Notes: a model not told the origin generated them from the sequence alone. A stretch of 64,000 bases of DNA from Bacillus sp. SJS (GCF_000732485.2 NZ_JAQV02000003.1:62001-126000); one strand, 5' to 3'; shown: positions 36,573-44,539, counted from the first letter of the stretch. A program made the numbers and translations.

Positions 36573-36654
36573 ATTGATTTCCTCCAGAACTTTTCTTATA
36601 TAGATTTCTATCTGTTGTATTTAAAACGTAAACTTAATCTCTGAAAAATTATTA

Positions 36655-37383
36655 TCAATCCATTGTTACAACCATTTCTTCCTCGAACATCATTTTTAAT
36701 TGTTCATTTGAAAGCCTTAAAAACGGTCCAAAATATTCTCTTGCTTCATCTGTCAAATCCTTTTTGGTAACTTTACGAAGAAAACCATAAGTTTTTGAAG
36801 TTTCAAAACTAGCTTTCTGTTTGCATAATTTTAATTTATCCATATCTGGATCAATTGCAGAAACGTTCATTTTGTCTATCCATTTAATAAACTCGTTATA
36901 CCAGAAACTTTTTATACGGCTTATTTCTTCATCATCAATCTTTTTCCATACTAGAGTTTTTTCATCAACTAGATAATGATCATATTCATCTGAAACTAAT
37001 ATATCTAAATCCCGTAACTTTTTTACATATCTTGATATTTCTTTTGTGGTTTCATTCGTGATAATAGATAGTCTTGAAGGTAAGTTTTCTGTGGTGAAGT
37101 ACAATGTGACTAAAATTCTTAATGCTTTTTCTGTGTTGTTCATTAATATATTCTTTGAACTAAAATCAGCAATCATTGACTCGAAAGTTTCGCATAATAT
37201 TTTTTCAACAGTTTGCTCTTTATATGAAAGTATTGTATATGTTTTAGATTTTTTATCTCTAGACCATTCATAATCTTTTAATAAGCGTTGCTCTGTAACT
37301 TTCCTTTTACTTTTTAAAGTACTCGGGCTTATTCCTAGGGCTTCGATAAGTTCTTCTTCAGTGTAATTTTTTAATTCAAGCAT
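36655..37383 (-). CDS. Hypothetical element protein with N-terminal helix-turn-helix (242 aa)
   Basis: The N-terminus (ELIEALGISPSTLKSKRKVT, about 11-30) looks like a helix-turn-helix. The middle (about 85-140: KALRILVTLYFTTENLPSRL ... ITNETTKEISRYVKKLRDLDIL) looks like a winged-helix domain, and the C-terminal third is helical and acidic. GGAGG precedes ATG 37383. A regulatory or replication-initiation role is plausible, but no family is recognised. Confidence 0.6.
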   Translation of the reverse strand: MLELKNYTEEELIEALGISPSTLKSKRKVTEQRLLKDYEWSRDKKSKTYTILSYKEQTVEKILCETFESMIADFSSKNILMNNTEKALRILVTLYFTTENLPSRLSIITNETTKEISRYVKKLRDLDILVSDEYDHYLVDEKTLVWKKIDDEEISRIKSFWYNEFIKWIDKMNVSAIDPDMDKLKLCKQKASFETSKTYGFLRKVTKKDLTDEAREYFGPFLRLSNEQLKMMFEEEMVVTMD

Positions 37384-37398
37384 TATAAATTCCTCCGT

Positions 37399-37632
37399 TT
37401 ATTTAATTAACAAAGGTATTTTATCTGCTCGTTTTGATTCGTAAACCAAGAAAGTAAACCAAGAAAAAAAACCACACTTGTCCTTATTATTATATATAAG
37501 GGACAATACTGGTTTATTTTTAAGATCATTGTCTTTTTCTAAAAGATTATTATTGCGATCAAGTCGGCGAAGCCGAACTTGAGCGCTGGCCAAGGCAAAG
37601 CCTTGAGCCATTAATAAAATTTTAAACATCAT
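37399..37632 (-). CDS. Uncertain small protein overlapping a GC-rich hairpin region (77 aa)
   Basis: ATG 37632 overlaps the stop of the upstream gene (TGATG) and has GGAG 8 nt ahead, which argues for translation. However, about 50 bp of it (37561-37610) is a GC-rich double hairpin unlike the rest of the element, so part of the frame may be fortuitous. The product begins MMFKILLMAQGFALASAQ, then a basic and a hydrophobic patch. No family recognised. Confidence 0.35.
   Translation of the reverse strand: MMFKILLMAQGFALASAQVRLRRLDRNNNLLEKDNDLKNKPVLSLIYNNKDKCGFFSWFTFLVYESKRADKIPLLIK
37561..37610. repeat. GC-rich tandem hairpins in the AT-rich element
   Basis: AAGTCGGC-GAA-GCCGAACTT (one bulge) is followed at once by CAAGGC-AAA-GCCTTG. 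The ~50-bp island has far more G+C than its surroundings. It could be a replication or transfer origin structure or an RNA element; the sequence does not decide. Confidence 0.5.
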
Positions 37633-37937
37633 CACTGTTTCTCCAATTGTGACCATTGTTGTATTCGATGTTCATTTACTTCTAAGTCTAACTCGGTTAT
37701 CTCAGAAGAATTATTCTCTTTCCAATTATATTCTTCCTCACCTGTAAATCGGTATATTAAGGAAGCTGCATAGAAAGCTATTGCTCTATCCACTTCATAT
37801 CGAACAGGATATTCACTATCACTACAAATCATTCTGTCGCACCTGATATCTCCAAGCATGTTATTAAGCTCATTTTTCAATTCTGCTACGATTTCAATTT
37901 TTGTATTAAGGTTTGCGTTTGGGTTAAAGTAATGCAT
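37632..37937 (-). CDS. Hypothetical element protein (101 aa)
   Basis: This acidic, mostly helical protein begins MHYFNPNANLNTKIEIVAEL and contains two Cys (CDRMICSD). GGAGGCC precedes ATG 37937, and the gene heads the leftward unit that continues with 37399-37632 and 36655-37383. It is divergent from the accessory pair at 38109. No family is recognised. Confidence 0.6.
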   Translation of the reverse strand: MHYFNPNANLNTKIEIVAELKNELNNMLGDIRCDRMICSDSEYPVRYEVDRAIAFYAASLIYRFTGEEEYNWKENNSSEITELDLEVNEHRIQQWSQLEKQ

Positions 37938-38108
37938 AATTATGGCCTCCGATTTGTTTTGTTTTCTTTTCGGAGTCTTTATATCTACTTCATTTCAAAT
38001 GTAAAGCAACTTTAAATAAAATTATAAAATGAGAATTTTATTTTATATTCTAGCTATAGACTTACTTGATTGGATATAATATCCTATTTATAAAAAAGAG
38101 GTAATAAT

Positions 38109-38324
38109 ATGGATTTGATTATGCAAAATAAGGAATGGCTGTTTAGTGGACTTGGAATTTCAGTAATTACGGTAGTAATTTGGACTTTTAAAAATTTCAA
38201 AGGAAAAGATGCTAATCAAGGACCCTCTATAAATCAAACCCAAAATTCTGGAAACAACTCTACTAATATTCAGGGTGGGCAAGATGTAAACGTTGAAATA
38301 GGTGATTCAAATGATAGGAGATAA
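38109..38324 (+). CDS. Single-pass membrane protein with Gly/Asn-rich tail (71 aa), partner of the next gene
   Basis: This 71-residue protein has one transmembrane helix (about 11-28, WLFSGLGISVITVVIWTF) and a polar cytoplasmic tail containing NSTNIQGGQDVNVEIGDSND. A very similar phrase (GDNSVNVQGKSVTI) opens the next protein. GAGGT precedes ATG 38109, and a -10 TATAAT lies about 40 bp upstream. It overlaps the next gene by 14 nt. The shared motif suggests the two proteins interact through matching beta structures (inference). Confidence 0.65.
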   Translation: MDLIMQNKEWLFSGLGISVITVVIWTFKNFKGKDANQGPSINQTQNSGNNSTNIQGGQDVNVEIGDSNDRR

Positions 38325-39354
38325 TCAAAAGCAACAAAGTGGGGACAATTCAGTAAATGTACAAGGAAAATCAGTTACAATTAATAACGGACTTTCTTAC
38401 AGTGATGTGAAAGAAATTGTATTAGATACTTTCCATGCAAACTTTTTACAATTATCTAATGATGCTGCTAATCTAGCAAAACAACGTGCAGAAGAGTTAA
38501 CAAATGACTATTTAAAAATGCTTAAAGAAAAGGATGAGAGTGCATTAGATGCTATGAATGACCCAGATATGCAGTATACTTTTTACACCGCCCAAAGGGA
38601 GTATGCCCGCAGCGGTAACAAAGATTTATCAGAGATGTTGGTCGATATACTTTTTGAACGATCCAGAATTAAAGAAAAACCTTTAATGCAAATAGTCTTA
38701 AATGAATGTGTAGAAATAGCTCCAAAACTAACAAGTTCACAATTGGACATCTTGTCCTTGGTCTTTATTTTTAAATACACACAGAACTATTCGGTTAATA
38801 ACTTTGAAACTCTAAAATTATATATTGAATCTAGAGTTTTACCTTTCACCTCAAAGTTGAAAAAAGAAATTTCTCATTATCAACACTTGGAGTATGCTGG
38901 TTGTGGATCAATTAGCATAGGTGAACGAAGCCTGCCAGATATTTTATTAATCACTTATGCGGGACTATTTTGCAAAGGATTTAATGAGAATATCTTACAG
39001 GAAAGGTTCCCAAAGGAAATACCTTATCATGTTTTTAAACCATGTCTTCATAACGATAATTTGCTACAGATTAATGCTATGAATGAAGAAGCATTAAAAA
39101 ATAATTACACAGATGGATTTGATGAAGAAACTACAATTAAATTACAGAATATGTTTACTGAGTTTCAGATGACTGCTGAAGAAGTTAAAGCGTTTATGAT
39201 TGGGTTAACTCCAGACATAAAAAGTTTATTTGAATATTGGGAAGATTCTTCGATGAAAAACATGACATTAACTAGTGTAGGTATAGCTCTAGCTCATGCA
39301 AATATTAGAAGAAAGAATATTGAGGGATATGACTTAAGCATCTGGATTAATTAA
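38311..39354 (+). CDS. LPO_1073/Vpar_1526-family protein
   Basis: This 347-residue protein has an N-terminal Gly/Asn/Val motif (DNSVNVQGKSVTINNGLSYS), then a long helical region (about 35-110) and a globular helical domain. The GLSYSDVKEIVLDTFHANFLQLS block matches what I recall of the LPO_1073/Vpar_1526 family of uncharacterised proteins. ATG 38311 is preferred to GTG 38302 because AGGTGA then has a normal spacer. Location as a plus-strand cargo pair in a satellite-like element suggests a defence or superinfection function (inference). Confidence 0.65.
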   Translation: MIGDNQKQQSGDNSVNVQGKSVTINNGLSYSDVKEIVLDTFHANFLQLSNDAANLAKQRAEELTNDYLKMLKEKDESALDAMNDPDMQYTFYTAQREYARSGNKDLSEMLVDILFERSRIKEKPLMQIVLNECVEIAPKLTSSQLDILSLVFIFKYTQNYSVNNFETLKLYIESRVLPFTSKLKKEISHYQHLEYAGCGSISIGERSLPDILLITYAGLFCKGFNENILQERFPKEIPYHVFKPCLHNDNLLQINAMNEEALKNNYTDGFDEETTIKLQNMFTEFQMTAEEVKAFMIGLTPDIKSLFEYWEDSSMKNMTLTSVGIALAHANIRRKNIEGYDLSIWIN

Positions 39355-39365
39355 AAGCAATGAGC

Positions 39366-39392
39366 AAAGAAGTCTAAAGAGACTTCTTTTTT
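39366..39392 (+). terminator. Terminator of the accessory pair
   Basis: AGAAGTCT-AAAG-AGACTTCT followed by TTTTTT, 12 nt after the stop at 39354. Confidence 0.85.
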
Positions 39393-39403
39393 ATAATCTC
39401 CCT

Positions 39404-39727
39404 TTACTGGCTATTATTGTACTTAACTAATCTTTTTATAATAAATATCTCTCTCTCGTTAGATCCAGATTTCTGAGTTAAAAACTCAATATCAGATTTC
39501 ATACTTTCAATAATATCCTTTACTGAATACAAATTCATTTCATGCTTTCCTGCTTTACCACTTAAATGCTGAGTATCTTTTTCAAGATTCTCAATTCTTG
39601 AAAGTAAATCTTCTTGTTTTTTATTATCATTTTTACCATTAAGATCGAGTAGTTGATCCAGAAGCTTCTCTCGTTCTTCAGTAGGTAAGTCTTGAATACT
39701 ATTTAATAGTTCTTCTACAGTTTTCAT
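39404..39727 (-). CDS. Coiled-coil hypothetical protein (107 aa)
   Basis: The N-terminal 45 residues (MKTVEELLNSIQDLPTEERE ... LLDQLLDL) are helical; residues 45-100 have heptad spacing with conserved Glu/Lys/Leu (LLSRIENLEKDTQHL). The ribosome site is weak (GGATGGTG). It is convergent with the accessory pair and follows the putative replication gene. Possibly a small regulator; family not recognised. Confidence 0.55.
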   Translation of the reverse strand: MKTVEELLNSIQDLPTEEREKLLDQLLDLNGKNDNKKQEDLLSRIENLEKDTQHLSGKAGKHEMNLYSVKDIIESMKSDIEFLTQKSGSNEREIFIIKRLVKYNNSQ

Positions 39728-39882
39728 TTATAACACCATCCCAGTTTTTATTTTAAGGCTTTTAACCTATGTTGAGTAATTATATTACCTGTTTAGCAGA
39801 ATGCCTTAGATTTAAATCTAGAGCTTCTGAGAGCTATCAAGAGATTAATCTTAAATTTAAATTAGCTGTGTCTAAATTACAG

Positions 39883-40692
39883 TTATACTTCTAACCAATC
39901 ATACAATTTGATTGATGGTTGCTCATTAGATAATTCATTCATCATTTCCTGATAATCAGCAAAAGCCTCAGATCGTTTATAATCCGTATTATCAGTAATA
40001 ATCTCAAGGGATTTATAAGCATAACCTTTAATCTTGGTTTCAGGGATATTTAAGTATCTGTCACTATCTATGGTATCACTAACAAATTTTTCAATCAGAG
40101 TGTTCCATTGTTTCTTTGAGTATCTTCCAACAGAAAACTTTGTATAGAACTCATTTGCAGCGTTGGTTAGTAAAAGTCTAAATTGTTCTGAAGTCAACGG
40201 TTTCTTGTAATTACAATTGAAATAATCTTTATTTAGAGATTTATTTATATCTTTGTTAAATACTTTGTTATGTTGCTCACCAATATGCTCATTAAGGTGC
40301 TCTTGCGGTTGTTCATTTGCATGTTCTTGCTCTACAATATCAACTTTTTCTGTTGGTTCTACTATGTAGATATTTGCAGATTGTTTGTTATTCTTCCTTT
40401 TTGCATGATTTATTGTAAGAACTTCTAATTTATGAAGCAAACCAAAAAAGCGTCTGACAGAAGACAAGCTGATATCCATTTTAAATCGACGTTTAAACAT
40501 TTCAATAAAGTTGTCATAGCAAATGCTAAATACTCCTTCTGCTTTTACTGCTAGGTCTGCTGCGAGCCATGTCATTTTCATTTGCTTCTCTGTTAATTCC
40601 CATCGATCAACTACTGTTGAAATAAAAACTTCTTTGTTATAAGTACCTTTGCTGTACTTTATTAATTCTTCGGGCTTTGCATTTACCAACAT
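39883..40692 (-). CDS. Putative replication/initiator-type protein of the element (269 aa)
   Basis: This 269-residue protein has an N-terminal winged-helix-like region (about 20-100: MLVNAKPEELIKYSKG, LTEKQMKMTWLAADLAVKAE, SLSSVRRFFGLLHKLEVLTI), a polar Glu/His/Gln-rich linker and a C-terminal helical domain. ATG 40692 has AAGGAGAG upstream. Its mRNA leader of about 120 nt starts at a promoter at 40818-40846 and is overlapped by an antisense transcription unit (40706-40806), the layout of copy-number-controlled plasmid rep genes. Function is inferred from that control, not from a recognised Rep domain; a DnaD-like or regulatory role is possible. Confidence 0.55.
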   Translation of the reverse strand: MLVNAKPEELIKYSKGTYNKEVFISTVVDRWELTEKQMKMTWLAADLAVKAEGVFSICYDNFIEMFKRRFKMDISLSSVRRFFGLLHKLEVLTINHAKRKNNKQSANIYIVEPTEKVDIVEQEHANEQPQEHLNEHIGEQHNKVFNKDINKSLNKDYFNCNYKKPLTSEQFRLLLTNAANEFYTKFSVGRYSKKQWNTLIEKFVSDTIDSDRYLNIPETKIKGYAYKSLEIITDNTDYKRSEAFADYQEMMNELSNEQPSIKLYDWLEV

Positions 40693-40705
40693 TTTACTTC
40701 TCTCC

Positions 40706-40806
40706 TTGAAATACAAGGGAAACCGTCGTATAATAAAAATACGATTCCTTGTGAATTTGAGAACCTTATCCTAGAGTTGCAGCTCTATAATGGATTAGGT
40801 TTTTTA
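40706..40806 (+). ncRNA. Putative antisense (counter-transcript) RNA of the replication-gene leader
   Basis: On the plus strand TTGAAA (40706-40711), exactly 17 bp and TATAAT (40729-40734) form a near-ideal sigma-A promoter. About 20 nt after the expected start (near 40741) is a stem, AACCTTATCC paired with GGATTAGGTT with an inner AGAG/CTCT arm and TTGCAG loop. It ends in TTTTTT at 40800-40805. The RNA would be about 65 nt and fully complementary to the leader of the 39883-40692 mRNA. There is no reading frame for it to serve on the plus strand. Confidence 0.7.
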
Positions 40807-40817
40807 TTTATAATTAT

Positions 40818-40846
40818 ATTTTAACACATTAATGCACTAAAGTAAA
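40818..40846 (-). promoter_or_regulatory. Promoter of the putative replication gene
   Basis: On the minus strand TTTACT (40846-40841), a 17-bp spacer and TAAAAT (40823-40818). The predicted start near 40811 gives a leader of about 120 nt that includes the region covered by the antisense RNA and a second hairpin (TCGTAT/ATACGA) close to the ribosome site. Confidence 0.5.
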
Positions 40847-40870
40847 ATTCGTTTGGAATAATATCACATT

Positions 40871-41848
40871 TTAAATTCTCCATTTTGCTAATGGGCTGTG
40901 CTGCTGATACTTCTTAGAAATCTCCTCTCTAGTTAAATCTAAATACGCTTTCTCTGTGACTGTTACAGAGCTGTGACCAAGTATTCGAGAGAGAGTATAA
41001 AGATCTCCTCCGTTCAATAAGAATTGTCTTGCAAAGTTGTTTCTAAGCTGATGCGGATGAACTGACAATCCAATAACACTGCCAGCCTGTTTTAGCTGCT
41101 TTTCGAATGATTGAACAGTCAATTCGGTACTTCTAGTAGTTGGGAACAGCAAGTTTGTGGAAGTATATCTTTCTTTAAATTTAATGTAATGTCTAAGCTC
41201 TCTTAACATTTGCTGAGAGAAATAGACGTATCTTTCTTGCCTTCCTTTTGTCCTAGTAACCAAAATCATTCTGTGCTTAAAATCGATATTATCGCCATCA
41301 AGATACAAACATTCTCCAACTCTCATGCCTGTATCTTGAAGGAGCATTACAATCACTTTGTTACGATATCCATGAAACTTAGTAAAATCAAACTGACCCA
41401 GCAACATTCTAAACTCTTGCTCCGATATTCCTGACTTCTGCCTTCGTTCTGTTTTAATTTGTTCAATTGTATCAACTGGGTTCTTTTTAATCTCACTTTC
41501 ACTATACATCCAATTGAAAAAGACTTTGATGTTCCTTATGTAGTTATTAATAGTGACATTGCTTACTGTCTTTTTGTAGTCCGTTCTATTCTGTGGATGG
41601 TTGATTTTGATACTTTTATCATTACCAACTACAGTGTATTTCCCCCTTTCTTGCACGTACTTTACATACTGTCGAACGTGTCCTGCTTTTACTTTGTTTG
41701 GATCCTCAATCTCATGTTCTTCCTTAAGGTATAAAAGGTACAGCTTAATTGATTGTTCATAGGAAGACAATGTTTTTTGAGACAAGTTTTTTGTTTCGCA
41801 ATAAAGTAAAAAGTCTTCCAAGAGAAACTCAAGTTCAGTCAACTTCAT
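40871..41848 (-). CDS. int: Tyrosine recombinase (integrase) of the element
   Basis: This 325-residue XerC/D-like site-specific recombinase has an N-terminal SAM-like core-binding domain (about 8-115) and a catalytic domain. Catalytic residues are Arg176 (GMRVGE), Lys201, His266-x-x-Arg269 (HQLR), His292 (GHSS) and nucleophile Tyr302 (KAYLDL). It lacks a long arm-binding domain, like several phage-satellite integrases. AGGGGTATT precedes ATG 41848. It sits 160 bp from the right att repeat, immediately after a terminator (41866-41905), so it is transcribed in the same direction as spo0A but insulated from it. Confidence 0.93.
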   Translation of the reverse strand: MKLTELEFLLEDFLLYCETKNLSQKTLSSYEQSIKLYLLYLKEEHEIEDPNKVKAGHVRQYVKYVQERGKYTVVGNDKSIKINHPQNRTDYKKTVSNVTINNYIRNIKVFFNWMYSESEIKKNPVDTIEQIKTERRQKSGISEQEFRMLLGQFDFTKFHGYRNKVIVMLLQDTGMRVGECLYLDGDNIDFKHRMILVTRTKGRQERYVYFSQQMLRELRHYIKFKERYTSTNLLFPTTRSTELTVQSFEKQLKQAGSVIGLSVHPHQLRNNFARQFLLNGGDLYTLSRILGHSSVTVTEKAYLDLTREEISKKYQQHSPLAKWRI

Positions 41849-41865
41849 TTCAATACCCCTCTCGA

Positions 41866-41905
41866 CAAAATAAAAATACCAATGAATCGGATAAATTCAT
41901 TGGTA
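41866..41905 (-). terminator. Terminator supplied by the element between spo0A and int
   Basis: TACCAATGAAT (41877-41887) and ATTCATTGGTA (41895-41905) form a perfect 11-bp stem, followed on the minus strand by TTTTTATTTT. It lies 100 bp after the spo0A stop and 18 nt ahead of int. Confidence 0.8.
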
Positions 41906-41918
41906 CTTCCATCAAAAG

Positions 41919-41927
41919 TTTATTGGT
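41919..41927 (+). repeat. TTTATTGGT repeat near the right end
   Basis: Same 9-mer as at 28011-28019 inside the left end, at a similar distance from the att repeat. Candidate integrase arm site only. Confidence 0.25.
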
Positions 41928-42004
41928 TTTGAAATCGAATTTTAGTATAAGTTTCTAGAATTAGTTGGCTTAGCGTATGCCAGAAACCCTACGGTTTAGC
42001 TCAC

Positions 42005-42799
42005 TCAGCTCGCCATATGCTCCAAACGAAGCTTATCCGCAACCATCGCGATAAATTCGGAATTCGTCGGCTTTGCTTTTGTCATGCTGACCGTATAGCC
42101 GAACAGCGAAGAGATGGATTCGATGTTGCCGCGGCTCCAAGCTACTTCAATTGCATGGCGGATGGCGCGTTCTACACGGCTTGCCGTCGTGTTGAACTTT
42201 TTAGCGATGTCCGGATAGAGCACTTTTGTGATCGATCCAAGCAGTTCGATGTCATTATAGACCATGGAAATGGCTTCACGCAAATACAAATATCCTTTGA
42301 TATGAGCCGGCACACCAATTTCATGGATGATGCTTGTAATGTTGGCGTCAAGGTTTCTCGATTTATTTTCAGGTTTTGAGCTGAGGATGGAGCTGGATGA
42401 CCTTTTCATAATCGGTGCAGCATTTCCGCTTACCTGGCGGATGTGGCTCGCGAGATTTTCCATATCGAATGGCTTTAGGATGAAATAAGATGCTCCAAGG
42501 TCTACGGCCTTTTTCGTTACATCTTCCTGGCCAAAGGCAGTCAGCATAATGACATTAGGCTGTTTTTCCAGATTAAGATTTCTAAGCTTCTCCAGAACCG
42601 CTAAGCCGTCAAGATGCGGCATAATGATGTCGAGAACCAATACATCCGGTTTCTTTTCTTCCAGCATTTGCAGACATTCTTGTCCATTATAAGCCACGCC
42701 TTGCACTTCCATATCATTTTGTCCTGAGATGTATTCCTCCAGAAGCCCGACCAATTCGCGATTATCGTCCACGATACACACTTTGATTTTATTCACCAT
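42005..42799 (-). CDS. spo0A: Sporulation master regulator Spo0A, with element-derived 3' end
   Basis: This 264-residue response regulator commits the cell to sporulation when phosphorylated through the Kin-Spo0F-Spo0B relay. The receiver domain at 1-125 has acidic residues Asp11/Asp12, phosphoacceptor Asp57 (VLDIIMPH) and Lys near 108. A hinge is followed by the DNA-binding domain (about 150-264) with recognition helix [22 protein letters not shown]. The last ~20 codons (42005-42070) lie in the right att repeat; the terminal Ala-Ser-stop (GCG AGC TGA) is element DNA, synonymous with the displaced GCT TCT TAA. GAGGAGG precedes ATG 42799. Confidence 0.98.
   Translation of the reverse strand: MVNKIKVCIVDDNRELVGLLEEYISGQNDMEVQGVAYNGQECLQMLEEKKPDVLVLDIIMPHLDGLAVLEKLRNLNLEKQPNVIMLTAFGQEDVTKKAVDLGASYFILKPFDMENLASHIRQVSGNAAPIMKRSSSSILSSKPENKSRNLDANITSIIHEIGVPAHIKGYLYLREAISMVYNDIELLGSITKVLYPDIAKKFNTTASRVERAIRHAIEVAWSRGNIESISSLFGYTVSMTKAKPTNSEFIAMVADKLRLEHMAS
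42012..42070. repeat. Right attachment repeat within the spo0A 3' end
   Basis: Copy of 27853-27911: 41 bp identical (42012-42052), then four mismatches over the next 18 bp. It codes for [17 protein letters not shown] of Spo0A, so integration keeps the gene in frame. Confidence 0.88.
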
Positions 42800-42851
42800 T
42801 ATTCCTCCTCAGTCTTCAATTCCCATAGATACTGGTCATCTAAAAGAAGTT

Positions 42852-42858
42852 TTCGACA
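42852..42858 (-). promoter_or_regulatory. 0A box upstream of spo0A
   Basis: The minus strand reads TGTCGAA, the exact Spo0A-P binding core, 53 bp upstream of the start codon. A further TGTCGAA lies at 42985-42991 (plus strand) and a one-mismatch copy TTCGACT at 42942-42948. AAAGGTGTT about 13 bp upstream of the first box could be a sigma-H -35. Autoregulation of spo0A through such boxes is established in B. subtilis. Confidence 0.7.
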
Positions 42859-43061
42859 ATCATGAATAAAACACCTTTAAATTTTTGAAAATAATTCAAA
42901 ATTTAAATATATCTCTGTTTTTCTCCATTTTACTCATAATTTCGACTATAAACGCAATTTGACATTTAAATTTTCTGACAATTATGTCGAAAAATCTTTC
43001 TATGGATATTGTACCCAATATCCCGGCATAAATAAAGAGAATTTTAAAACAATACAAAGAA

Positions 43062-43081
43062 ACTGCCGGCGTGCCGGCAGT
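43062..43081 (-). terminator. Terminator of spoIVB
   Basis: CTGCCGGC-GT(G)-GCCGGCAG stem followed by TTTCTTTG on the minus strand, just after the stop at 43085. Confidence 0.75.
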
Positions 43082-43084
43082 CAT

Positions 43085-44377
43085 TCAGCTTGCTGCTTGA
43101 ACTTTTTCTTTATAAAGATTAATACCCGCTTCATTCAGCATCCATTCAATATGGACTCCATAGCCTGAGGTTGGATCGTTTACGAATACATGTGTTACTG
43201 CTCCGATTACTTTTCCGTTTTGGATAATTGGACTTCCGCTCATCCCTTGTACAATGCCTCCTGTTTTTTCAAGGAGTTTTGGATCAGTGACTTTAAGAAC
43301 CAATCCTTTTGTAGCAGGAAATTTTTGCGGTATAGTGCTGACAATCTTTACGTCAAATGCCTCTACTTTATCATCTTCCACTACTGTTAGAATTTTCGCG
43401 GGGCCTTCTTTTACTTCATGTGATAACGCTACTGGCAGAGGTTTGTCAGCAATTCCATTGCTCATCCCCTGATTCAGTCTTCCGAAAATACCGAATGGGC
43501 TGTTTCTTGAGATATCTCCGACAATGACGCGGTCACTTGAAAACCTCGCTCTTTTTTCGCCGGGATTTCCGTTATTGCCTTTTTCAATGGATGTGACGGT
43601 GGATCTCATGACTTCGCCGTCATGAACGACGATCGGTTTTTTAGTATCCATATCCGATATAACGTGGCCAAGTGCCCCGTATTTTTGAGATTGCGGTTCA
43701 ATAAAAGTCATGGTGCCGATTCCAGCAGCGGAATCACGAATATATAATCCAATTCTGTATGCCTGATCGCCTTCATCTTTGAGAGGGTACAATTTGGCTT
43801 TATGGGATTGATTGTCCCTGTAAATGACAAGGTTCAATGGTTTTCCTGTTTTACCCGATGATTCAATAAACGGTGTTACATCATTCATTTCTTCAATTTT
43901 TGTACCGTTAATTTCCGTAATTATATCTCCGACCTGCACACCGGCTATTTCTCCCGGTGACTGCTTGCCTTCAGCGGTATTTACCTGATGGTGGCCTACA
44001 ACGAGGACTCCCAGGGTGTTCAGTTTCACTCCGATCGATTGACCGCCTGGAATGACTTTTAAATTCGGAAGGACTCTGACCTCTGTCTTTTTAACAGGCA
44101 TGCCGCCCCATTCAAAGACTACGCTTGATTCACCTGCTTTTTCACCTTTAAGCTTTACTTCAGTATTTGTCTGATGCACACTGAAGGCTTCTGTATGAGA
44201 ACCTGCTGCGGCCGCCTGCACAGGCATAGCCGAGGCAAGACTGGCTGTTTGGGATTCAAAGATCGTAACCGTTTTTGGGAGCTGAATGTATTCTTTCACA
44301 GGTTTGAGAAAACCTATACTTATTAAAGATACAAGGAGAATTACACCAATTATTTTTCTGATTTTTTCAAATGACAC
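43085..44377 (-). CDS. spoIVB: SpoIVB signalling serine peptidase
   Basis: This 430-residue peptidase is made in the forespore and secreted into the intermembrane space, where it triggers pro-sigma-K processing by cleaving SpoIVFA. It has an N-terminal transmembrane anchor (about 8-25), a PDZ domain (about 115-195, [20 protein letters not shown] ... IEEMNDV) and an S55 domain with the catalytic Ser in [12 protein letters not shown]. Start GTG 44377 follows GAGGAG by 9 nt; a longer frame to 44410 lacks a site. Identity to B. subtilis SpoIVB is clear over the whole length. Confidence 0.95.
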   Translation of the reverse strand: MSFEKIRKIIGVILLVSLISIGFLKPVKEYIQLPKTVTIFESQTASLASAMPVQAAAAGSHTEAFSVHQTNTEVKLKGEKAGESSVVFEWGGMPVKKTEVRVLPNLKVIPGGQSIGVKLNTLGVLVVGHHQVNTAEGKQSPGEIAGVQVGDIITEINGTKIEEMNDVTPFIESSGKTGKPLNLVIYRDNQSHKAKLYPLKDEGDQAYRIGLYIRDSAAGIGTMTFIEPQSQKYGALGHVISDMDTKKPIVVHDGEVMRSTVTSIEKGNNGNPGEKRARFSSDRVIVGDISRNSPFGIFGRLNQGMSNGIADKPLPVALSHEVKEGPAKILTVVEDDKVEAFDVKIVSTIPQKFPATKGLVLKVTDPKLLEKTGGIVQGMSGSPIIQNGKVIGAVTHVFVNDPTSGYGVHIEWMLNEAGINLYKEKVQAAS

Positions 44378-44539
44378 ACTTTCACTCTCCTCGCTCCTTA
44401 CCCACACCATATGAAATGGCTACACTCATTACTTTTGCCTTTTAGAGGCTTGTTTATAACCAGGGATGAGAGAAAAAGTTGATTAAAACGAGGCAGGAAT
44501 GGGAATTATATGGTTTTTTTCATAAAGAAAGTTAAACTA

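Larger units (their letters stand above)
27853..42070. mobile_element. Integrated ~14.2-kb phage-satellite-like element in the 3' end of spo0A
   Basis: The unit is bounded by 59-bp near-identical repeats (27853-27911 and 42012-42070) that both encode the C-terminus of Spo0A. It has a tyrosine integrase at its right end, is much richer in A+T than both flanks, and interrupts an otherwise B. subtilis-like gene order. Contents from right to left are integrase, antisense-regulated putative replication gene, small orphan genes, an accessory pair on the plus strand, a LexA-boxed head/connector operon, and a DUF262 nuclease plus GIY-YIG gene. No terminase, tape measure, baseplate, holin or endolysin was found. 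Confidence 0.88.

Noticed and set aside
42017-42379. 120-codon plus-strand frame opposite spo0A
   Set aside because: Antisense shadow of a conserved gene.
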